Counted from the stretch's first letter, positions 43,957 through 53,311 are shown. The stretch: DNA of 55,236 nt from Vibrio penaeicida (GCF_030689305.1 NZ_JAUYVM010000027.1:1-55236), one strand, 5' to 3'. The notes: a model not told the origin generated them from the sequence alone. Translations and numbers: made by a program.

Positions 43957-44817
43957 ATGTGGCAATCCATAGCGCAGCAACTTTCTGAAGTACTCGTTTT
44001 CGATTACAAAATTTCCGAAAAAGTCCGTTTAAACGGCGGTGATATTAACCAGAGCTATATGATTAGCGACGGTGAACAGCGTTATTTTATTAAAGTTAAC
44101 GATCGTTCTTTTCTCCCTCGATTTGAATTGGAATCGGAAGGTCTTACCGCCCTAAAACAATCCGACACACTGTTTTTGCCAGAAGTCGTTCACGTTGGTC
44201 ATTGCAAAGATCATGCGTTTCTTATCCTTAACTACATACCTTGCAAACCTCTAGAAAGTGCCAAAGCGAGTTATCGCTTTGGTTTACAGCTTGCTAAACA
44301 CCATAGTTGGGGCGATCAACGCGAGTTTGGCTTTGATGCAGACAACTACGTTGGTGCCACGTTACAGCCAAATTCTTGGCATAAAAACTGGGCTCGTTTC
44401 TTCTCTGAACAACGTGTTGGTTGGCAACTTCAATTAATGCAGGAAAAAGGGGTAGAATTTGGGCAGTCAGACGAGATAGTTGCCACTGTATATGAACGTC
44501 TTGCGGCGCACCACCCTACCCCCTCATTACTCCATGGTGACTTGTGGAGTGGAAACATATCGAATACGCCTGTGGGCCCAATGCTATACGATCCTGCGCC
44601 TTATTGGGGAGATTCTGAATGCGACATCGCCATGACGGAGCTCTTTGGGGGATTTATGTCGGACTTTTACCAAGGATACGAAAGCTTAAGGCCACTCGAC
44701 TCAGGTTATCAGTCGCGAAGAGACGTTTATAATCTTTACCACATTTTGAACCATTGCAATTTGTTTGGTGGAAGCTATCTAGATGATGCTCAAAATATCG
44801 TAGACAGCTTACGCTGA
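43957..44817 (+). CDS. yniA: fructosamine kinase-like protein YniA
   Basis: 286-aa member of the fructosamine/ketosamine kinase family (APH fold). The ATP-binding region contains KVNDRSFLPRFELESEGL. The catalytic HGDLWSGN lies near residue 193, and the metal-binding segment YDPAPYWGDSECDIAM follows. Family members phosphorylate protein-bound ketosamines and so repair glycation. It is a single gene, with the start fixed by AGGGATCGG and the Met-Trp opening usual for the family. The substrate has not been established for bacterial YniA. Confidence 0.9.
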   Translation: MWQSIAQQLSEVLVFDYKISEKVRLNGGDINQSYMISDGEQRYFIKVNDRSFLPRFELESEGLTALKQSDTLFLPEVVHVGHCKDHAFLILNYIPCKPLESAKASYRFGLQLAKHHSWGDQREFGFDADNYVGATLQPNSWHKNWARFFSEQRVGWQLQLMQEKGVEFGQSDEIVATVYERLAAHHPTPSLLHGDLWSGNISNTPVGPMLYDPAPYWGDSECDIAMTELFGGFMSDFYQGYESLRPLDSGYQSRRDVYNLYHILNHCNLFGGSYLDDAQNIVDSLR

Positions 44818-45192
44818 GAAAATTCGTAGGGTTAACGGCTCAAGATTTGTCTATACGGTGGGGCCATTTAGAGCACCAAATTAATTGTTCTGGTGCATCT
44901 TTCACACTCCTTTGATTTCGATACATAATTAATATTTCAAATTATTACGTGCTCGATTTTATATAAAATGGCGAATAATTCGTCTGTTTTGTCCACGTTC
45001 TTACAAACCTTTACTCTTTACTTTTCAGCTCAGATGCATTTTTCTGACCGCCAACACGTGATCCAAGTCATTTTTCTTTGAAAATTTGCACTTAAGCATG
45101 TTTCATACTTAATTCAATTCGATTAGTAAGGCGAAGAGCTAGTATGAATAAGAATTCATCAGGGGATTCTACGTGATGTAAGGAAGGGTGTT
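44818..45192. other. 375-bp gene-free stretch between yniA and the CPXCG gene
   Basis: An inverted repeat GCACCA with TGGTGC and a 12-nt spacer (44873-44896) is followed by a T-rich stretch and could be a weak yniA terminator. The rest is AT-rich upstream sequence of the next gene. I see no other gene or RNA. Confidence 0.35.
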
Positions 45193-45396
45193 ATGAAAAA
45201 TTACACAGAGAAAAGTGTAAAGTGTCCACATTGTGGATACACAATAGGCATTACCTTGGACTCATCAAATGGCAGCCAAGATTTTTACGACGACTGCCCA
45301 GCTTGTTGCCATGCAATTCATTTGAATATGTTTGTCGACGAGCAGCATGATAAGGTGCAGTTAACCGTCGATGCGGATGACGAACAAATATTCTAA
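45193..45396 (+). CDS. CPXCG-motif cysteine-rich protein
   Basis: 67-aa protein with two CxxC-type pairs (CPHCG near residue 11, then CPACC near residue 36) that probably bind one zinc ion. The rest is acidic. It matches the small CPXCG cysteine-rich family, widespread in gammaproteobacteria and without known function. The start has a GGAAGG ribosome binding site. It stands alone, and a strong terminator shared with the riboflavin synthase gene follows. Confidence 0.85.
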   Translation: MKNYTEKSVKCPHCGYTIGITLDSSNGSQDFYDDCPACCHAIHLNMFVDEQHDKVQLTVDADDEQIF

Positions 45397-45445
45397 ATTC
45401 ATAAGTTTAAGACTATTTTTCAACGTTTCAATCGCATCAAAACCC

Positions 45446-45478
45446 AAAGCGCACTGAATACAATTCAGTGCGCTTTTT
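45446..45478. terminator. bidirectional terminator between the CPXCG gene and ribE
   Basis: A perfect 13-bp stem, AAAGCGCACTGAA with TTCAGTGCGCTTT, surrounds a 5-nt loop, with A and T runs outside. It serves two convergent genes. Confidence 0.88.
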
Positions 45479-45510
45479 CAATAATCATCATTAAGTCAGT
45501 GCATTACTAG

Positions 45511-46119
45511 CTAACTTCGATTTGCTAGCACTCTTTCTACTGTATCGACAATGGCTTGCGTTTGTGGGTCAAACTCTATATTAACCAGCTCGCCAATTGT
45601 ACGACTTCCGAAAAGAGTACGCGTGAGTGTTTCTGGAATAAGGTGGACACAGAATGTGTTACCTTTCACGCTGCCAATAGTGAGTGAACAGCCGTCAATG
45701 CCAATGTAGCCTTTTTCTAGTACGTAACGCATTTGATCTGGCTCTAGCTCAAACCAAATGGTTCGATTGTTTTCGGAGCTTTCAATATCAGAAATTTTAG
45801 CGACGGTCGAAATGTGTCCAGACATAGAATGCCCGCCAATTTCGTCCCCAAACTTAGCAGCTCTCTCAACATTTATGCTGTCGCCCGCTTGGCATGCCCC
45901 TAAATTAGTTAGCTTCAAAGTGGCTTGCATTAAATCAAACCACACATGGCTACCTTCTACTCTTGTTACGGTTAAACAGCAGCCGTTATGCGCAACTGAC
46001 GCACCAATTTGTAGGTTTTCACCCAAACTGCCATTCAGCTCAACAATGTGAGTTTGGAATTCCTTTTTCTTTTCTATTGATATGATCTTCGCTGTACCTT
46101 GTACAATCCCAGTAAACAT
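45511..46119 (-). CDS. ribE: riboflavin synthase alpha subunit
   Basis: 202-aa enzyme made of two similar lumazine-binding barrels. The invariant N-terminus is MFTGIVQG, and the second half repeats the motif in HSMSGHISTV. It converts two 6,7-dimethyl-8-ribityllumazine molecules into riboflavin. In Vibrio the gene commonly lies divergent from norM, as here. No FMN riboswitch is visible in the 102 bp before it. Confidence 0.95.
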   Translation of the reverse strand: MFTGIVQGTAKIISIEKKKEFQTHIVELNGSLGENLQIGASVAHNGCCLTVTRVEGSHVWFDLMQATLKLTNLGACQAGDSINVERAAKFGDEIGGHSMSGHISTVAKISDIESSENNRTIWFELEPDQMRYVLEKGYIGIDGCSLTIGSVKGNTFCVHLIPETLTRTLFGSRTIGELVNIEFDPQTQAIVDTVERVLANRS

Positions 46120-46221
46120 ATGGCTCTCTTTTCTATACTCAACAAAGTTATTGGTATCTTACGATCAATTCTTTATTATGCGCCACTCTATCCCGATTTA
46201 TATGCAGTATCGGAGTAATCT

Positions 46222-47592
46222 GTGCATCGTTATCAAAAAGAAGCCTCTCAGTTAATTAAGTTAGCCACTCCTGTTCTCATTGCGTCCGTTGCCCAGACTG
46301 GCATGGGATTTGTCGACACAGTAATGGCTGGTGGTGTCAGCCCAACAGACATGGCTGCAGTTGCTATCGCGACGAGCGTCTGGCTACCCTCTATCTTGTT
46401 TGGGATTGGTCTTCTCATGGCACTCGTTCCCGTAGTAGCGCAATTAAATGGCTCCAGCCGTCAGGTGAAGATACCTTTTGAGATTCAACAAGGGATCTAT
46501 TTATCCTTACTGCTGTCGATCCCTATTGTTGGCGTGCTTTTTCAAACTCAGCAAATTCTTGATTGGATGCAAGTTGAAGCGCTCATGGCTGAGAAAGCAA
46601 ATGGGTACATGTACGCCGTCATGCTCGCAGTACCGGCGTTTTTGTTATTTCAAACACTGCGTAGCCTAACTGATGGTTTGTCTTTGACTAAACCTGCAAT
46701 GGTTATCGGCTTTATTGGCTTGCTTCTTAACATTCCACTTAACTGGATATTCGTCTACGGTAAGTTTGGTGCACCTGCGTTAGGCGGTGTTGGCTGTGGT
46801 GTTGCTACGACCATTGTGTACTGGATCATGTTCGGCATGATGTATTTTTATGTCGCGAACGCAAAGAAACTTCGTCATATCAATCTTTTTGGCACGTTTC
46901 ATCCTCCACAATGGAAAGCGCAGCTTCGCTTGTTTAAATTAGGTTTGCCTGTCGCGGCAGCTTTGTTCTTCGAAGTAACTTTGTTTGCGGTGGTTGCATT
47001 GTTGATAGCGCCTCTTGGGCCAACAACGGTTGCTTCCCATCAAGTCGCGATTAACTTTTCCACCTTGGTCTTTATGCTTCCCATGAGCATCGGTGCCGCT
47101 GTGAGTATCCGAGTTGGACACAAACTTGGCGAAAAGAGTACGGAAGGCGCTAAGATTGCGTCTCGTGTCGGTATCATTGTCGGCTTAATCACTGCGTGTT
47201 TCACGGCATTGATGACTATTGTTTTCAGAGAGCAAATTTCTTTGTTGTACACCGACAACCGTGAAGTTGTCTCTGTTGCCAGTGCCCTTTTGGTATATGC
47301 CGCAGTGTATCAGTGTACGGATTCAATCCAAGTCATTGCCGCGGGAGCATTACGTGGCTACAAAGATATGAAAGCTATTTTTAACCGAACGTTCATCGCG
47401 TACTGGGTACTCGGGTTGCCAGCTGGATACATTTTAGGCATGACGGATTGGGTTACCGAGCCTATGGGCGCAACGGGTTTCTGGATTGGTTTCATCATTG
47501 GGTTGAGCTCCGCTGCCATTATGCTCGGTCGTCGTCTTCATTGGATGCACAAGCAACCCGACAATGTTCAATTGGTGTTTTCGTCGCGTTAG
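46222..47592 (+). CDS. norM: MATE-family sodium-driven multidrug exporter NorM
   Basis: 456-aa inner-membrane transporter with 12 predicted helices, the NorM length. It agrees closely with Vibrio NorM along its whole length (ATPVLIASVAQTGMGFVDTV, FGIGLLMALVPVVAQLNG, KPAMVIGFIGLLLNIPLNW). It exports cationic drugs such as fluoroquinolones in exchange for sodium ions. The start codon is GTG (GTG CAT CGT), supported by the conserved MHRY opening. It is divergent from ribE, and a strong terminator follows. Confidence 0.95.
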   Translation: MHRYQKEASQLIKLATPVLIASVAQTGMGFVDTVMAGGVSPTDMAAVAIATSVWLPSILFGIGLLMALVPVVAQLNGSSRQVKIPFEIQQGIYLSLLLSIPIVGVLFQTQQILDWMQVEALMAEKANGYMYAVMLAVPAFLLFQTLRSLTDGLSLTKPAMVIGFIGLLLNIPLNWIFVYGKFGAPALGGVGCGVATTIVYWIMFGMMYFYVANAKKLRHINLFGTFHPPQWKAQLRLFKLGLPVAAALFFEVTLFAVVALLIAPLGPTTVASHQVAINFSTLVFMLPMSIGAAVSIRVGHKLGEKSTEGAKIASRVGIIVGLITACFTALMTIVFREQISLLYTDNREVVSVASALLVYAAVYQCTDSIQVIAAGALRGYKDMKAIFNRTFIAYWVLGLPAGYILGMTDWVTEPMGATGFWIGFIIGLSSAAIMLGRRLHWMHKQPDNVQLVFSSR

Positions 47593-47608
47593 AACACTGA
47601 AAGCAAAT

Positions 47609-47649
47609 AAAAACAACAATGCCCAGAATTTCTGGGCATTGTTGTTTTT
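47609..47649 (+). terminator. Rho-independent terminator after norM
   Basis: A long perfect stem (about 18 bp, core ACAATGCCCAGA with TCTGGGCATTGT) surrounds a 3-nt loop and ends in five T. It starts about 17 bp after the norM stop. The A run on the left would also permit leftward termination. Confidence 0.9.
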
Positions 47650-47714
47650 ATTGATGTATCTTTGCGTTTTGCACGTATTAAAGGTGCGTCTTAACAAGTT
47701 TACTCGAGGAAAAT

Positions 47715-48728
47715 ATGTCATCCCGCGTGCTGGCTATCGTTTGTGTAACAATGCTTTCAGGTTGTACCGATCCTGTACTTTCCATGTATGACGATTACAT
47801 AACTCGCATTGCCCGAGTTCAGGATGTTTCCGCTCTAAGCACACCAGATACCGCTTTTGTTAGCTTGCCAGACAAAAATCTTCTCCAAACTCCCATTCCA
47901 CGTATTTCCATTGGGCTACTCGAATCTTATGAATTAAGACGCTGCGGACTTTTTGAACTGATAGCAGAACGGAACTCATCACTGGGCAAAGTTCAAGACG
48001 AGTTTCATTTGTTTGATTACGAAACGCGGTTTCTTACTGGCGTAGACAAATGCTTGAATCACCCGGATATATCTGAAGAGGTTCAGCGTAAGCTCAGCAT
48101 CGCTCACACTGAAAAGAAGCGACATTACCCACTACACCTACAATATGTAATTACTCAAAGTGACGCTTGGCGTACACAGCTCAGTGGCAAGGAATGGTTG
48201 CCTATTAAAGGGGCTTTCGGGTCAACGGAGCTAAATCTGGCACTTAAACCGTTTTACCACATTACATTGCAATTGTCTGAAGCCTCAGAAGAGGAAGGGC
48301 ATAGTACATTGACCGAACAGTTTATTACGCCGTCACAGCAAATAATAGAAACAACTAACGTGATTGGTTCTCTGAGTTTTAGCTTAGTTAATAGTACCCT
48401 ATGGCTAAATCAAGCAACGGAACAACTTAATCAATTCGATGGAAACATTCGCTGTGGAGAGAAACGGGATAACACTCAGTTCACGTATATGAAAAACGTA
48501 TTTCAAAGTCAGTATGTCGAGAAAATTCAACCGTATTTATCAAAGCTTGATACAACATACGGGAAACTGAGTGTCGAGCTGGCGGTCATTCTGCAAAAAA
48601 CCAATGAAATCCACCCAAGTTTTTACGATATAGAGCAACATCATAAGGGTTTCAAATCGGCGATACTGAGTCATGTTAAATACTGGCAAGGTCTCTTCGC
48701 TAGATGCGGAGGCGCACCAGGCTCTTAA
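47715..48728 (+). CDS. DUF3080-like lipoprotein
   Basis: 337-aa lipoprotein with the lipobox LSGC at residues 14-17. The mature protein is soluble and rich in helices and resembles the DUF3080 family of Vibrio and Shewanella (ISIGLLESYELRRCGLFELI, then WLPIKGAFGSTELNL). No enzyme motif is visible. The role is unknown. It lies 66 bp after the norM terminator and 14 bp from the convergent ligase gene. Confidence 0.75.
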   Translation: MSSRVLAIVCVTMLSGCTDPVLSMYDDYITRIARVQDVSALSTPDTAFVSLPDKNLLQTPIPRISIGLLESYELRRCGLFELIAERNSSLGKVQDEFHLFDYETRFLTGVDKCLNHPDISEEVQRKLSIAHTEKKRHYPLHLQYVITQSDAWRTQLSGKEWLPIKGAFGSTELNLALKPFYHITLQLSEASEEEGHSTLTEQFITPSQQIIETTNVIGSLSFSLVNSTLWLNQATEQLNQFDGNIRCGEKRDNTQFTYMKNVFQSQYVEKIQPYLSKLDTTYGKLSVELAVILQKTNEIHPSFYDIEQHHKGFKSAILSHVKYWQGLFARCGGAPGS

Positions 48729-48742
48729 ACTCGACGTTTTAT

Positions 48743-49585
48743 CTACTCTACTCTTTCACGCAGGAAACGAGCGAATCGCGGTTTTCCAGATTCAGTACGT
48801 CCGTTGAAGCGGTAAGTGATCGTCGCACCAATGGGCAGTGGTTGTTTTCTCATTGAATCTTTTAGCCCGCTTCCAATATAAAACTCTTTACCATTGGCAC
48901 AACGTACCAGATATGAGCCCAGCATTCCGTGGTACTTTCCTTCTCCCGGTTTGTATCCAATGATTGTTGCTTCCGCATCTTCGTGTTTTTTTAACTTGAG
49001 TAAATCGTCTGAACGCCCTGCTCGGTAGCTTTTGCTCACCTTTCGAAGCATTAAACCTTCGCCATAATTGTCATCGACTCTGTCGAGCATTTTCATTAAT
49101 TGGGAATGGTTGGAGGCGGAAATATGCTCTACATATTGAATGTGGTGTTGATCGACGGTTTTTACCCAATTTTTGATATCGTAATAACGCTTAGCATAGT
49201 CGCCAGCAGAGTGAGGTAAATCGAAGATCATAAATTGGATGTTTTTCCAGGCGGTGTCAGATGGGGTTTTGTCCATAACCGTTTGCTGAACAACATGAAA
49301 CATACCTCTTCCCGCCCACAACTCGCCTTCCATTTTCAAAGAAGGAAGCCCTTCGGTGAACCAAGCAGGCGCGTGAATCTTAGTACCCTTCCGAGTGTAA
49401 AGTGATGTCCCGTCCCAGACAGCGCGAATGCCATCCAATTTTTCTGATACCCAGTATTCATCTAGGTTGATTTCCGACGAATACTCATTAGCAAGTAACA
49501 ACGCGGGTTCTGCTGGCCTTTGTGCTATTGCCGATGCACCCGAGACTGCAGCCAAAATGACGCACGCTAAAATCCTTTTTCTCAT
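48743..49585 (-). CDS. ligE: periplasmic ATP-dependent DNA ligase
   Basis: 280 aa with a signal peptide (about 1-22, ending ASAIA) and then a minimal two-domain ligase. The nucleotidyl-transferase motif I is EKLDGIRAVWDG, with the adenylated Lys near residue 49. Motif III is FMIFDL, motif IV EGLMLRK and motif V LLKLKKHEDAEA; a short OB-fold domain ends the protein. Lig E proteins seal nicks in DNA outside the cytoplasm and are linked to natural transformation or extracellular DNA in biofilms. There are no extra DNA-binding domains. The function in this organism is inference. Confidence 0.92.
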   Translation of the reverse strand: MRKRILACVILAAVSGASAIAQRPAEPALLLANEYSSEINLDEYWVSEKLDGIRAVWDGTSLYTRKGTKIHAPAWFTEGLPSLKMEGELWAGRGMFHVVQQTVMDKTPSDTAWKNIQFMIFDLPHSAGDYAKRYYDIKNWVKTVDQHHIQYVEHISASNHSQLMKMLDRVDDNYGEGLMLRKVSKSYRAGRSDDLLKLKKHEDAEATIIGYKPGEGKYHGMLGSYLVRCANGKEFYIGSGLKDSMRKQPLPIGATITYRFNGRTESGKPRFARFLRERVE

Positions 49586-50102
49586 TTCTTCCCCTTATAT
49601 AACCCACTTGAATTCAGTCACTTGAATAAATTGGGTTACTCAGGGTATTTGTATCAAATTGCTCGCTATTTTCGCGACGTGTTCATCCGGTATATGCGAG
49701 CCGATCACTTCAATATCTTACGATGGATGTAAACAGTTGCAAAAAGTTAAGAGAACAATCACTTTTTCTCTTCAAGGTGCCATTTGTCATCAATGCGTAA
49801 TGGTATTGTCGAATTAGCCACCAATATCCAACACTTAAAAGTGCATATTGTGATATCCATTCCTGTTAAATTTTTAAACATTTTCTTGCGCAGTTAACCG
49901 CCAGTTTTCTTGTGATGCTCATTCAATAACTTTTATATTTATTAGTGAGTTAGCCTGCCTTCCCCTCCGTGAGGCTACCAGTTTAAGCACCTGTCAGACT
50001 AGCCAGAACTGCTAACAATAGAATTAAGTTTTCGTGTATTTACTTGAGCTACCTATTGCCTTTCTAATCGTGGGGAAATTAATGTTCAATCAGGAATAAA
50101 CG
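49586..50102. other. 517-bp gene-free stretch upstream of the pentein gene
   Basis: AT-rich DNA between divergent genes. A short inverted repeat AACCCA with TGGGTT encloses two direct copies of CTTGAAT at about 49606-49638. I see no gene, RNA or clear operator. Confidence 0.35.
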
Positions 50103-52058
50103 ATGAAAAATACCAAAAAGCTGATGATTGTCTCGGCAATACTAAGCTCATTTAGCACCTTCGCTAACAGTAATATGATTCACTTCCCGGGAAATGAAGC
50201 ATCCCAACCAAGTGCAGAGAGCTCAGATGTAAACACGATTTCTGTAAGTCAATACTATTCTCAAAATGGAGCCACACCGCTCGGACGAAAAACACTCAAG
50301 ATTGAATATAAGAAGCAATCAGACGGCACTTACCTGTATTATTTTTTACGTGACGGTATTAAGAAAGAAATCGTTCCGGCTCTTATGAGTCAGTATCTCG
50401 CTGCTTTTCGAGCAGAATTTCAACCGCCTAGTAATACATCTGAATATTTTGCGTGGGTAAATGCTGTAAAAAATTACTCGTTTGATTTACTTCCTTCAAA
50501 CGCTACTGAACAGCCCAACCCTTCTCCAGTTCCACCAACTCAAGTAGTCACTGCCTCCACCGGATTGAAAGTTGGTCCAGCAACGGAAGGACTTAATACA
50601 ACGTTGGATAATTTTGATGTTAATCTCCGTTTAGAATCGGTCACAACCATATTGGATCTTATCGCGCTTTCTGAGCAACTTGGTACGAACGTCCACATAT
50701 ATTCTCATATAGAAAGCAACCCAAAAAAGGATCAGCTGCTTACGGCTGGTATTCAAAAGCTTCAAGCAGAAACTGGGCGTGATTACTCTCGTTTCTACAC
50801 AATCATTGAAACGGATAATGGTCCGAATAGCTCATGGGTTGAAGATGCTCGTATCATGAGCCGTGATGGTAAAACTGTCTATATCCCTGCGGACATTTCG
50901 GGGAAGGCCTCCTACGAAGCGCAAAGGTTTATACAAACCTACTTACCTAAAACCAGCGCAAACTTTGGTCATGAGGGAAATACTAAACGTAAAGTTGGTC
51001 TTACTGTAGATCAAGGCAAGCAACACAATCGTACAATCAAAAACCTTGTGAGCACTCAAAGCCCGATCACTATTTATCGAGGAAACAGTTACATTGAAGG
51101 TGGCAACCTGCTTTCTGGCACCATGCAAAATGGAAATCCGTATGCTGTAGTTGGTACTGACTCAGTCGTGTTAACAGCTCAACATATGAGCGAGAAATAC
51201 CTTAATTCGCCTGAGCTAGCACCCTCGTTCTCTCCAGAGAGTATCGCTGCAAGAATAGCGAAACTAGCGATTGATGAACGAGATCCTTCATTTCAATACA
51301 CACTAGGAAAACTAACAAAAATTCATAATAACCTAGGCGACCAAGCACTGCGCACTATGGCTCGAGAAATGTTGGCAAAAGAAGATCTCGCTAAAGACAT
51401 CATCGCGGAAGACATCGGGTTAGTTCGAAGTGCAATAGCTTTTGTCCCTCAACCGGGTTTCCACTTAGACATGAAAATGCGACCGTTAGAAAATGGGGAC
51501 ATATTGGTCAATGATGAAGCCGAAAATCAAAAGCTCTTGTCGCAAGCGCTCAGATTCGCAGCAACAGACGCGGAGCGTAGCCAACTTAATGACATGTTGG
51601 AACAATCTCGTATCAAGCAAGAAAGTGCCAAACATTACACACCGTTAATTAAGGCTGAGTTAAGGAAAATTGGGCTTAACCCCATCTCCTCTCCAGGCGT
51701 ATTCGAAGGTAAATCAGCTGTACAACCGGGCGGAATTGCAAACTTCATGAACAGTGTCCTTGTTGAAAGTAACGGACAGAAACTTTACCTGACAAACCAT
51801 GCAAGAAACTCTGCGCTGCGTAAAGCGTTCCAAGAACACATGAGCTTGCTTGGTTTTGAAACTAAGTTCTTAGGCGAGAGTACGCCAATGATTGCGCAAA
51901 ACCCATTGATGCTGTTTGGGTACGCGCAATATCTAGTTGGAAAGAACTTCGGAACTCAAAAAGAAATGGAAAACGTGATAAAAAATATGACCGAAGCTGA
52001 ATTCAACTTAGCTGTACGTTCTGGTGGGTTGGATTGTTTAGAGGTTCATTACCCATAG
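50103..52058 (+). CDS. secreted pentein, protein-arginine deiminase-like
   Basis: 651-aa protein with a signal peptide (about 1-22, FSTFA-NS). Residues 24-145 form a poorly conserved N-terminal region ending in a Pro-rich linker. The C-terminal part has the residues of guanidine-modifying penteins in order. W245-V-E-D248 corresponds to the WIQD aspartate of human PAD4, EGGN is at 332-335, H454-L-D456 corresponds to the HxD pair, and C645 sits in GGLDCLEVHY near the end, where PAD and ADI enzymes place the nucleophile. It would therefore hydrolyse a guanidine group to a ureido group, for example peptidyl-arginine to citrulline, in the periplasm or outside the cell. No neighbour helps to name the substrate. 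Activity is inferred from motif order. Confidence 0.7.
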   Translation: MKNTKKLMIVSAILSSFSTFANSNMIHFPGNEASQPSAESSDVNTISVSQYYSQNGATPLGRKTLKIEYKKQSDGTYLYYFLRDGIKKEIVPALMSQYLAAFRAEFQPPSNTSEYFAWVNAVKNYSFDLLPSNATEQPNPSPVPPTQVVTASTGLKVGPATEGLNTTLDNFDVNLRLESVTTILDLIALSEQLGTNVHIYSHIESNPKKDQLLTAGIQKLQAETGRDYSRFYTIIETDNGPNSSWVEDARIMSRDGKTVYIPADISGKASYEAQRFIQTYLPKTSANFGHEGNTKRKVGLTVDQGKQHNRTIKNLVSTQSPITIYRGNSYIEGGNLLSGTMQNGNPYAVVGTDSVVLTAQHMSEKYLNSPELAPSFSPESIAARIAKLAIDERDPSFQYTLGKLTKIHNNLGDQALRTMAREMLAKEDLAKDIIAEDIGLVRSAIAFVPQPGFHLDMKMRPLENGDILVNDEAENQKLLSQALRFAATDAERSQLNDMLEQSRIKQESAKHYTPLIKAELRKIGLNPISSPGVFEGKSAVQPGGIANFMNSVLVESNGQKLYLTNHARNSALRKAFQEHMSLLGFETKFLGESTPMIAQNPLMLFGYAQYLVGKNFGTQKEMENVIKNMTEAEFNLAVRSGGLDCLEVHYP

Positions 52059-52097
52059 CTTCTTATCGTCGATTTTAAACTACAAATACACAACCGT

Positions 52098-52124
52098 AAG
52101 GCTTTGCAACCCGCAAAGCCTTTT
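52098..52124 (+). terminator. Rho-independent terminator after the pentein gene
   Basis: A perfect 10-bp stem, AAGGCTTTGC with GCAAAGCCTT, surrounds an AACCC loop and is followed by T. It begins 39 bp after the stop. Confidence 0.85.
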
Positions 52125-52275
52125 AACCGCAACATATTTAAGCAGCATGCTTTTAATCTGTGAGCCAACAAACTCCGCCACCAAGCTTCTTGTAAGTACC
52201 GCTAGAAATCATTCCTTGGTTTTAGTCAAATTAGCTGCGACAATCCACGCGTAATCAATACACCAATGGATACTT

Positions 52276-52515
52276 ATGAAACTTTTAGTTCGCAACCTTG
52301 CTCGCTCTACCTCTGAACAAGACATTCGAGTTCTATTTTCTACTCATGGCGCTGTCGCGGAATGTAATCTCGTATTGGATCAAGAAACGGGAAACTCAAA
52401 GGGTTTTGCATTTGTTGAGATGCCGAACGATGACGAAGCAAAAACAGCAATCAATGCGCTAAATATGACAAGCGTTGATAAAAGTAAGATTCGCGTTAAG
52501 CGATCAGAAAGCTAG
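52276..52515 (+). CDS. small RNA-binding protein with one RRM domain
   Basis: 79-aa protein that is a single RRM. RNP2 is LLVRNL near residue 3 and RNP1 KGFAFVEM near residue 43. This type is common in marine gammaproteobacteria and cyanobacteria, where several members are cold-induced RNA chaperones. The 200-bp leader between the preceding terminator and this ATG is long for such a gene and could carry post-transcriptional control, although no motif is clear. A terminator follows at 52527. Confidence 0.92.
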   Translation: MKLLVRNLARSTSEQDIRVLFSTHGAVAECNLVLDQETGNSKGFAFVEMPNDDEAKTAINALNMTSVDKSKIRVKRSES

Positions 52516-52526
52516 AATATCAAATC

Positions 52527-52556
52527 AAAAGCCAACCATACTTTTCGTTGGCTTTT
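52527..52556. terminator. terminator between the RRM gene and the membrane protein gene
   Basis: A perfect 10-bp stem, AAAAGCCAAC with GTTGGCTTTT, surrounds a 10-nt loop. It lies between convergent genes and can act in both directions. Confidence 0.8.
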
Positions 52557-52599
52557 GGTTATCTGGATGACCCATTCAATCTTATTCCCCTTGGCTAAT

Positions 52600-52971
52600 T
52601 TAGGTTCCAAGCAGTGCCAACACACTAATCGCAAGAAATACAATCCAAGATAAATGGCGCCCTTTTGAACCAAACAATGCAATCAAAAAGTGGATAAAGA
52701 ACGTCACCGCAATAATTTGCCCAATCATTTCCTTCGAAAATGTCGACTGAACTGTTACCAGCAAAATAGCAGCAAACCCTAACCACGCTATCGACGTAAC
52801 GTGCCATGCAAAGCGAAGCGTTTTTTTAGTAAATTCATCGTTCCCCAATACTTTAGGAAGATCATCACGCCTAAAAAGACGAATTAAGATGTATCGCTCC
52901 CCTAGATATGAATGCGCAAAGGCAACCATAACCAACAAAAAAACGCCAAGATAAATAAGTGTCTCCATCAA
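52600..52971 (-). CDS. small inner-membrane protein of unknown function
   Basis: 123-aa protein with four predicted membrane helices (about 5-22, 52-72, 78-97 and 103-121). A basic cytoplasmic loop after the first helix reads LIRLFRRDDLPKVLG. It contains a conserved-looking HVTSIAW and FGSKGRHL near the helix ends. I do not recognise the family. The length suggests an intact gene. It is single, divergent from the tRNA region, and has no partners. Confidence 0.65.
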   Translation of the reverse strand: MMETLIYLGVFLLVMVAFAHSYLGERYILIRLFRRDDLPKVLGNDEFTKKTLRFAWHVTSIAWLGFAAILLVTVQSTFSKEMIGQIIAVTFFIHFLIALFGSKGRHLSWIVFLAISVLALLGT

Positions 52972-53143
52972 GCCCTCAACTTACTCTGTTCGTACCAAAT
53001 CGACCTTTCGATGCTGTACGTTAGCACCATCAATGTAAATTCAGATTAATAATTTCAATACAGCTTATGCTCACAATCATTCTGGTGTGGTTATTCTTAA
53101 GTAAAGCGGAGAAAATCGAAAGAGATGAACATATTACAGACAC

Positions 53144-53174
53144 AAAAAAGCCCGCTTTATAAGCAGGCTTTTTT
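53144..53174 (-). terminator. terminator of the tRNA-Val transcript
   Basis: The stem AAAAAAGCC-GCTT with AAGC-GGCTTTTTT has one internal mismatch (C opposite A) and a 3-nt loop. On the minus strand it ends in six T, 8 bp after the first tRNA gene. Confidence 0.8.
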
Positions 53175-53181
53175 GTTAATT

Positions 53182-53258
53182 TGGTGGGTCCGGGCGAACT
53201 CGAATCGCCGACCCCCGCCATGTCAAGGCGGTACTCTAACCAACTGAGCTACGGACCC
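53182..53258 (-). tRNA. tRNA-Val(GAC), copy 1
   Basis: 77-nt cloverleaf with encoded CCA. The acceptor stem is GGGTCCG paired with CGGACCC. The anticodon stem CCGCC/GGCGG carries the loop TTGACAT, anticodon GAC, which reads the Val codon GUC. The sequence closely follows E. coli tRNA-Val(GAC). It is 53 bp downstream of a second copy, transcribed together with it. Confidence 0.96.
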
Positions 53259-53311
53259 AAATTTAATCTTTCACAAAAATGGTTTTGAAACCTTCTTTAT
53301 GAAGCAAGGAA

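Noticed and set aside
46120..46221. FMN riboswitch before ribE
   Set aside because: The gap is only about 100 bp and shows none of the conserved RFN stem sequences.
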